Shown piece by piece: positions 56,626 through 64,000 of a stretch of DNA of 64,000 nucleotides (positions are counted from its first letter, which is position 1; each line of letters starts with the position of its first letter). The translations under genes were made by a program, and so were the position numbers. The DNA is from Phoronis australis (taxonomy: Eukaryota > Phoronida > Phoronidae): assembly GCA_002633005.1 (NCBI GenBank), contig NMRA01000001.1, positions 629,299 through 693,298 of the forward strand, written 5' to 3'. Under the pieces are notes generated by a model. The model was given only the letters and a program-made list of their open reading frames with translations. It did no database searches and had not been told where the DNA came from.

Positions 56626-59434
56626 ATAAGTTATGAACGTGCATGCTGATAATATAATATATATTTGTGTCAAGTTCCATCAAAATCTGACAAGATCTCA
56701 AAAACAAAAATGACCAACAAGGGATGCCTCGATGGTCAAAAGTGCCCATAAATCTATTTGTGCCAATGCATGTCCGCCATAAACCCTAGCATCAAGTTTT
56801 ATTAACATCTGTAGACAGACAATGAAAATCTTGTTGAAAACAAAAATCATCAATAATCAGTGATCCGTCAATTTCTGAGAAGCGACTCGAGATAATTAAG
56901 TTTGCTATCACTAAATAAAGTGATGTCATGCACACTCCCACATATGCGCAATACAATACAATACAATACAATACAATATCATGCACATTACTATACGTCA
57001 AGCTAAAATAACTTACAATACAACGCAAAAACCAAACTCAAAAGAACGATATCGGATACATGGGTCTAATTAATGTCCGCAGCATTGACCAACTAATTAA
57101 TTAATTAATAAATAATTCCTCAGCATTTGCACAACACCAATTGAAAAATGGTCAATTCTTGCTTTTTTCAAAGACTATTACATTGCTATCAATAAGAAAA
57201 ATTTTCCACCCCATATAATTTTACAACAAATGCGTATGCTGTATGAAACTATATATATCGTCCTCACTTAAATGCTTTTTGATGACAGATGGACAGTTTT
57301 CAAATAAGCAAGTAAAATTTGTTTTCTAACTTACTCTTATTGCCATTGAGTTCTAATTTGAAGAAAGTTTATTATAACTAAAACGTGATACTATCTTTCC
57401 TTCATTAGAAAAAAATACTATGTTCTAAAATAAGTGAGACTTTGCTGCATTTTCCTCAAAATCAGGAAACTAGAGTATGCTACACAGGTGAAGAACTAGT
57501 TGGCGTACAAGCAGTCATCGGGCTAGCCACAGACGGCCGTTGTTTGAGCAAGAATCAATAGCAATTATCTGATCAATCGCTGCATTGTAGATGTTAAAAT
57601 TCTTATTCATTACAAGCTATCAACAGCACAGTTGAATTTTCCGGGTAGTTGAGACAATGCCTTTCATGACGGCAGACAAAACAAGCTAGACATATGAGTA
57701 CAAAACAAAACTACCGTGGACACTGGATACGACAAACATTTCCTGATACACAGATCTAAATCCAAGACTCGGGTAAGTCAAGAAAATGTTTCAGTTAAAT
57801 TAAAATTACACATAAGTTATCAGTGGCAAGTTTCTGTAATAAGAATATCACCGATTGAATGTTATCCGAATAAACCAGAAAGATGTAGAAATGAACCACA
57901 TTTTTAGGAATATATTAAATACTGCTTATGCATCTAGGATAATTTTTGAAAAATAACCTTCTTTATTCACCTGCGGAAACGGAAATTTTTTTGTCCATTT
58001 CTGATATCAGTAATTTGTGCTGCATACTTCATCATCTCTAAAATTACTTAAGGTTATAGTTTTAAATTACAGAATAATTGCCTAAATCAGAACTTGAAAA
58101 AGATCGTTTCCAAACTTGCGATGTGTCAATGAATATGGATGAAAAAGACGAATATCTAATGCCCAAATATTCACATTAATTCTTTCAAGCAAGCTGTATA
58201 AATCAATGGACTTTAAAACAATGATAATAGTCACAAAGAAAAGCATCTTTTCCACAAAAAGGGAGTATTAAGGAAATTTTCTTTTACCTTTTCTGAAGAG
58301 TTTCTCAGTCGGATGAATATCGAATTTCAAAACAGAATTTCTGGAGTGTACCTAAACATCTTTCACAGGATTTACAACAACATAACAAAGTGAAGACCCT
58401 TTTGAAATTTTATATTTTCAAAACTTGGTGAGAAGTCAGCCAATCAAACTCAAGTAATGGTCAAGATCACCAGTGTTAGGCTTGATGGCAGACGTGTTTG
58501 AAGCAGGCAACCATGCTGAGCAATTTTAGTGCATAGGGGAGCTGCCAAGTTTGAATGTGTACTATCGGCATGGTAACCATGGAACTGCGACAACATGTCA
58601 CATAGCTACAAAATTTGAACAATTCAAAATTTCTAAACGTGAACATGTGCTTTATAAAAAAATGTTATTACCAGGACAACAATTTTGATAATGCGAAATG
58701 ATTGTCATATGGCAACTGAACAGTTAGGCTGCGGCCACAGGGCATTTTCTAGTCCCTAGAATTTATGTAAATGGCGTGTGTCAGATTTCGTGGCTGTTTT
58801 GTGGAATGCATTGAAAATAATTTCAAGGAAACTGTTTGCTTGGGCTTTTGGTAGAAAAAAAACAATTTTTTTTAGCCATGACCCACTTTTAATGCAAAAT
58901 GGTGGCTGTCGTTTGCTTTCCACCCCTGTTGCCTGCTGTCTGAGAAAGTGGGTGCGATTTCAGGTGCCCAAAAAATAGCTCTAGTAAGGTGCACACTATG
59001 ACTTCATTTTTAAAATCTAGGGAGTACAAGCATTCTGAATCTGTAGTCCGCTTTTTCTAGCACTTGCATAGAAGTGGTAATTTAGAGGAGAAATCTGTCA
59101 AATTTGGTGTTTTTAGGTAATATTTTTGTGAACCAGGATTTTTTTCCGATGTGAATTAACCGATTAAATATATGTGGCATAATTAAGTTTCAGTTGTCAT
59201 GAGTAGTGCTTGTGAGTTGGGAATGCTACCAAACCTATCGTTTTCAGACTCTTGATAAGGACGTGAGGAAAGGCCTCATCTCTACTTCAGTGTGTGTCAG
59301 CAGCCAAAAACCTTTAATAACTGTAGTGTGCTCCCCATGCACACAACATAAAAGCTGCATATGGCTAATACAATATATTTGCATAAACTAATTACTAAAT
59401 CCAATCTTATAGCTGGCATGGTAATTCTTCGCTA
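56626..59434. other. AT-rich non-coding stretch upstream of the first visible HERC1 exon
   Basis: No HERC1 exon found on the minus strand. A TAAT-rich run lies near 57090-57120. Nothing else supported. Confidence 0.55.
56949..56980 (+). repeat. (AATAC)n microsatellite
   Basis: About six copies of ACAAT/AATAC. Confidence 0.9.
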
Positions 59435-59516
59435 ATTAACGACACAATATGGCTGACAAGTGACGTTCCATTTTGTCACATTTCTCCACAAAAGAAGATT
59501 CATAACATTATTAGTC

Positions 59517-59815
59517 TATTACCATCGTGGTTTATAGCGTGTGGATGCTCTAAAGCCAATACATACAGTACACGACAAAAGTAATCAGTAAAAATACCGA
59601 CTGTTTTCTATTACCATCATGGTTTATAGCGTGCGGATGCTCTAAAGCCAATACATACAGTACACGACAAAAGTAATCAGAAAAAATACCCACTGTTTTC
59701 TATTACCATCGTGGTTTATAGCGTGTGGATGCTCTAAAGCCAATACATACAGTACATGACAAAAGTAATCAGTAAAAATACCGACTGTTTTCTATTACCA
59801 TCGTGGTTTGTAGCG
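59517..59815 (+). repeat. 92-bp tandem repeat, 3.2 units
   Basis: Units begin TATTACCATCGTGGTTTATA at 59517, 59609, 59701 and 59793 and contain CATACAGTACACGACAAAAG. The last unit breaks off into a sequence shared with the secreted-protein exon. Confidence 0.95.
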
Positions 59816-60184
59816 GAGGGACGCCATCTGGTGGTCTACAATCATGACAACCAATTACGATAACAGCAAAAGTGACCGGTACCGACAAAATTCTAACAAC
59901 AAAATGGCCGAGCCCGTCGTTAACTTTCCTGTTACTTCCCCTTCATTCTCGGTCATCAGGGGAGACTACTCTGACAGTCATCAGGGGAGATTACTCTTAT
60001 GATGAATGCGGCTTCCGCTCAGCCGTCATGTGACACCGTGGGGCAGAAACCCTGACGTGGCGCCAAAGGAAATGATACCTAATGATGCTGTTTGAATTTC
60101 AGACATTTCAACACTTCATCACAAAGGGTGACTAGAAAGTGAAAGCCATCGTGACACGAAAAATAACGTTTCCAGACTATTTTA

Positions 60185-60448
60185 ATGGCGCCAGACTCAT
60201 CGCTGGTCTTACTAATGACTCTGGTGGTTCTACCACAGTGTACTAGAGGGGGGATGCCTATAATTCTGCCTCCTGCTTTTTACATAAATGTACATACGGT
60301 CAGCGAGGTACAGCAGTGTGCCCTGAAGGCAGCGGGGCTAAGTGCCAACGAGTTCTATGTCAAAAAGAGTGAAAGTGTGATGATGAAGTGCTACACGGTC
60401 CACGACGATGGTGGAGGGTCGCCATCTGGTGGTCTACTATTCAAGCAG
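60185..60448 (+). CDS. First coding exon of an unknown secreted protein (partial)
   Basis: 88 codons from ATG 60185 to a consensus donor (CAG then gtaagat) in phase 0. Residues 1 to about 21 form a signal peptide (APDSSLVLLMTLVVLPQC). The mature start is GGMPIILPPAFYINVHTV, followed by SEVQQCALKAAGLSANEF and a second Cys in MMKCYTVHDDGGG. The spacing V-x-x-C-A-L-x12-F-Y...C-Y is reminiscent of PAN/Apple-type modules, but only two or three cysteines are present, so this is a weak guess. A possible acceptor (tttgaatttcag, ending about 60103) lies in front, so the exon may be preceded by a 5' UTR exon. No later exon was recognised before position 64000. The exon's 3' end shares a 24-bp block with 59815-59840. 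Confidence 0.6.
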
Positions 60449-61028
60449 GTAAGATAAGTCTGGGTCTGGTTCGCTCATGCATCGCCGCAGCAATACGCAC
60501 CTGTTTAAACGATGTAGCAACTTCAAAAAGATGAAAGACAAAATACAAATTTGGGGACATTCACAGAAAACAGATTTGACAACTCAAATATTTATTTTGT
60601 TCAAGTTGACATAAACCCCAAAATGAAATCCAATGTCGTTAACCACATTACCGAAATCAGAAGACACAGTTTTCTCAGTGAGACGTAGGAACCATACCGG
60701 GTCCTATGTGAGACAAAATAGCTTGCACCTTTAGTAGTTTTCAGTAAGCCCTCTATAAATACTCCTAAGTTTAAATACAGTCTTTTCAAAGGTCAAAACA
60801 TTCATAATCTTTTTGCAAACATGTTAACAGATTATGATTTTTTACTGCCACGAGCAATTTGTTCCTTACTTTGGGAACAATTGGAAGCTCAGCACACCAG
60901 GGAACAAAACTCCTCAAACAGGAAGTGTCATTCTGAAAATGATTGGGACCCTCAGTGGGGTGACTGCATGAAGCTAACTCTTTGTTAATTAAACACACCA
61001 AAATCATAAATCAGTGGGATTAAAAAAT

Positions 61029-61136
61029 AATCCATGTTTTAGTGATCACTAAAACAATCCATGTTTTAGTGATCACTAAAACAATCCATGTTTTAGTGAT
61101 CACTAAAACAATCCATGTTTTAGTGATCACTGAAAC
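61029..61136 (+). repeat. 27-bp tandem repeat of a perfect 20-bp palindrome, 4 units
   Basis: Each unit is AATCCAT plus GTTTTAGTGATCACTAAAAC, which equals its own reverse complement. Units start at 61029, 61056, 61083 and 61110. The last has one mismatch (CACTGAAAC). Confidence 0.97.
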
Positions 61137-64000
61137 AAACTGTAAAAAGTTTGGTCTTATGAGTTCTCATCAGGGTCAAGGAGCGAGCTCTTCAGTTGTG
61201 GAGTTAGAAAAACAGGAAGTTGTCAAATAGAAGATTACGGTAGTTTTCAACCAACACTGTAACTGTAACACTGTAACACTCGCCAAATTTTGCACAAATA
61301 AAATTAATTCGGAAAAGTAATATTTTGTCCGTCATCCCTCTTTCCAATAAGCAGGAGTAATAAAAGTCCTGAAGACACTGAAGGTTACCGAAAAAAGGGC
61401 CCCTGTGTCTTTCACTCTGATGTTTCATCCAATGAGGGCAAACAATGCAGCTGGTGCCCTTCTGATGCACGGAAAATCAGACCACCTCCGCGTATTTAAA
61501 CCAGGCATGGAGGTTTAAAAACAAAATTATCGAAAAGCCGAGGAGCCTACGGCTCATTTATTGACTAAGACAAGGTGAAGCTGAAACAGTTTTGTAGATT
61601 TCGAGAGCTAAAATTCGTACAAGACAGACCTTCACAAAGACAGGGGCGTTGGACAGGATGACCGGATTATATTAAGGTTACAAGTACCCCTATTTCACAA
61701 AACTACGACTAAAAACATTGGCGCTAATATACTGAAAATCCCAGGCAGGACTTTTGATCATTTTTATATCATGCTTTAATACAGAAAATTGGGTGAATGC
61801 TGGTGACAGCCCTTTTCACTATCGATATTGCTTTTAAAAAACCGTTTTTGTGAAACATGCATGGTCATGTGACCATGAGCATGGTACGGTGTTGTGAATG
61901 ATGTAATTAGATATGTCACGATTCCTAGTTTCAGAAAATATACACTTGACACTCGCTAGTTACTTATACTTCAAGAAGAAAAACTTTAATTTGGGGTACA
62001 CGTAACCTTAAGAAGGCGTAGAGATTAAGCGTACAAACACACAAGTACAGTAAATAATAATTCAAGAATAAGAAAATTTTCAAGTTCATCACAGCCATCA
62101 GAACCAAGGAAACCTCAAGAAAGTGACGTCATGTTTTAAAATGGACTTCACCCTGCTTGCCAGGCCTAAAAACGAAGGTCAAATGTACTCTTTCACCCTC
62201 GTCATATTGATCTGACTCGTAATATTCCTAATCGTCAAAGGATTATATTTCCATTGCCAACTGTTACTTGAATTTATTGGGTTCAACCAACCCGACGATG
62301 GTGTAATGGGCTCGGCCTTCTGGTCTAAACACGTCTGATGTACCACTAAGGCATCACACACCTACACTCTACTCTTTTATTAAACCGAAAGATGGCCCGT
62401 GTACTATTATTCATTGCCTGAAACTTGACACTATAATGCAAATGCAGTCTTACAAGTGAAAACAGCCTAATTCCACTTTATTTTTTTATTGGTCAGTTAA
62501 ACAAGGCAAAGTGAAGCCTGAAGTGTGCACAAAGCGAATTCAAAAAGTTTTAGTGACCTAAAGAATGTGTATTTGAGTAAACTCAGCACCAGAATACCGA
62601 AAGATTAAAGAACATGTAATGGTATTTATTTCATCACATGTCATCAATTCACGGCAAAACACTATGATGTTCACCACTTTCATTTGCTTTACAGACGGAA
62701 GGGTGCGCAAAAATAGGCTCAGAGGTGACTGTTTATGTTAAGGAGGGGTCATCCGCAATACGATCGTGCTCAGAGTTTTTGTAACGAGCAGAGAATCAGG
62801 CTGCAACTTAAAAAGGAACAAAAACTCGGTGGTCTCTCAAGAATATATTTTGTTTGAATCTCAAGAATCTTTACTGTCGGTCAATTAACGACGGCAACGG
62901 CAACAACAAGGATGATGACGATCATGACCGCGACAGTTAAACAGTGCCACAATGAAACAAGCAAAATGAGAGGAAAAGGAAACAGGCTTTTAGATCAATA
63001 CGTCACTCTCACTGTGGGAAAATGTCATCAATATGGGAATGAAAAACAAGCTACGTGGAAGGACAACATCCTTGGGGGTGAAGTGACGATGACGTGGAAT
63101 ATCCAGATAACCTAGAGAATCCAAATTACCTGTAAAACATGGATAGCTAGGAAAAAAGTGGAAAGAACGGATAACTAAAAATATGGATAACCAAGAAATC
63201 CGGCGAATCTAGTAAATCTAGATTACGGAGAAAGTTGAATAACATGGAAAACCTAGAATCTGGCAACTTGCCAAGCACAAAAAGTTATGGAAAATGAAGA
63301 AGACAGACATGGAAGTTGTACCATTTTTCATAATTAAATGAATGGAAAAAAGCTCGGGAAAAGATGAAGATTTAATCCTGAAAAATTCATGGACATTTGA
63401 AACATTTTAAGAGTGAGAACAAAAATCTGGCTTTGAAGACAGTTCGTCTGCTTCGCTGTGAAATGAGTTCTACAGAATAATCTCCCAATGAGAGTTATTG
63501 AATGAACATGGTAATTTTAGAATCAAACAAAGTCACTGTCACTTTCAAGGACACTTTACAAAGAACAATTATTTGTTTAAAGGCATTTTCATAGTTTAAG
63601 AAAATAGACGGTTCAGTTGCAGGTTTCAAATCGAAATTGAACTGTCCAGTGCTTTCAAGTGTAGTGTACACAGCATGTTTTATGGGCTTCAACTGCGAGA
63701 TTGAGGTGTATTGACACTTGTTTGCACACCATGAATGATACGCCTGAGAGACAAATGAAGACCATAAGTGGAGGGGGAGATGTTGATGTGCTGTTTAATG
63801 GTCAGCCGTGCACATCAATTGAACAAGTTAATAGCCGCCTAAAATCTATAGACTAAAATCTATAGACGGTTAGTAATTAAGTGTAGAATAAAACTGTAAA
63901 TACAGTGATGGCGGTCCACTTATCGTGAGAATGCTTAATCAATAATTAGAATATTCTGCAAGACTGACGTAATATAAAGAGCCAATTTAATATGAAAGGC
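61137..64000. other. Non-coding stretch after the secreted-protein exon
   Basis: I could not identify a second exon of the plus-strand gene. Degenerate GATAACTA/GATAACC repeats lie at 63145-63250 and a GA/GAC-rich run at 62885-62935. Confidence 0.5.
62280..62345 (+). mobile_element. Probable SINE tail fragment
   Basis: GGTGTAATGGGCTCGGCC... CACGTCTGATGTACCA aligns by eye with the 3' body of the SINE at 390-628 (GTGTAATGGGCCC...GTTGTACCA), with a gap. Short and diverged. Confidence 0.4.

Noticed and set aside
60185-60448. Firm PAN/Apple domain call for the secreted protein
   Set aside because: Too few cysteines and only one exon visible, so mentioned only as a possibility.

Overview
The window is animal (metazoan) nuclear DNA. 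It is AT-rich, it carries a large spliced gene with GT-AG introns and shifting intron phases, and it is crowded with tRNA-derived SINEs, short inverted-repeat transposons (MITE-like), minisatellites and the worn 3' ends of LINEs. The HERC1 orthologue and the rhodopsin-class receptor fit a marine invertebrate, most likely a lophotrochozoan such as a mollusc, brachiopod or annelid. The exact taxon cannot be read from the sequence.

Right-centre (29469-56171, minus strand): the middle part of a HERC1-type giant E3 ubiquitin ligase. I reconstructed 28 exons (1801 codons) that join with consistent phases. They run from a helical stretch before the SPRY domain, through SPRY, a long linker with an acidic tract, a UBA-like segment, a Cys/His motif and the armadillo-like spacer, into the first WD40 blades. 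The N-terminal RCC1 domain, the remaining WD40 blades, the second RCC1 domain and the HECT catalytic domain are not in the window. Two SPRY-end exons are present twice in a 1.24 kb tandem duplication that would break the frame if spliced in series. A lone N sits exactly at the end of one copy, so an unmerged haplotype or assembly seam is likely. A 24-nt in-frame microexon is also predicted.

Left (1-29400): mostly non-coding. It contains an intronless coding exon for a class A GPCR (19351-20694, plus), an orphan neuropeptide-type receptor with non-canonical DRY, CWxP and NPxxY motifs. It also holds LINE 3' ends (15.6-16.1 kb and 22.1-22.5 kb), a 245-bp assembly gap (24445-24689) and many repeats. 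No further HERC1 exon is visible here, so the gene either has a very long intron containing the GPCR, or the scaffold is misjoined, possibly at the gap.

Right end (56172-64000): MITE and SINE debris, a 92-bp minisatellite, and the first coding exon of an unknown secreted protein (60185-60448, plus). No gene system linking these loci is evident. The most noteworthy content is the duplicated exon pair, the microexon, several inverted-repeat transposon families with traceable target sites, and palindromic minisatellites.
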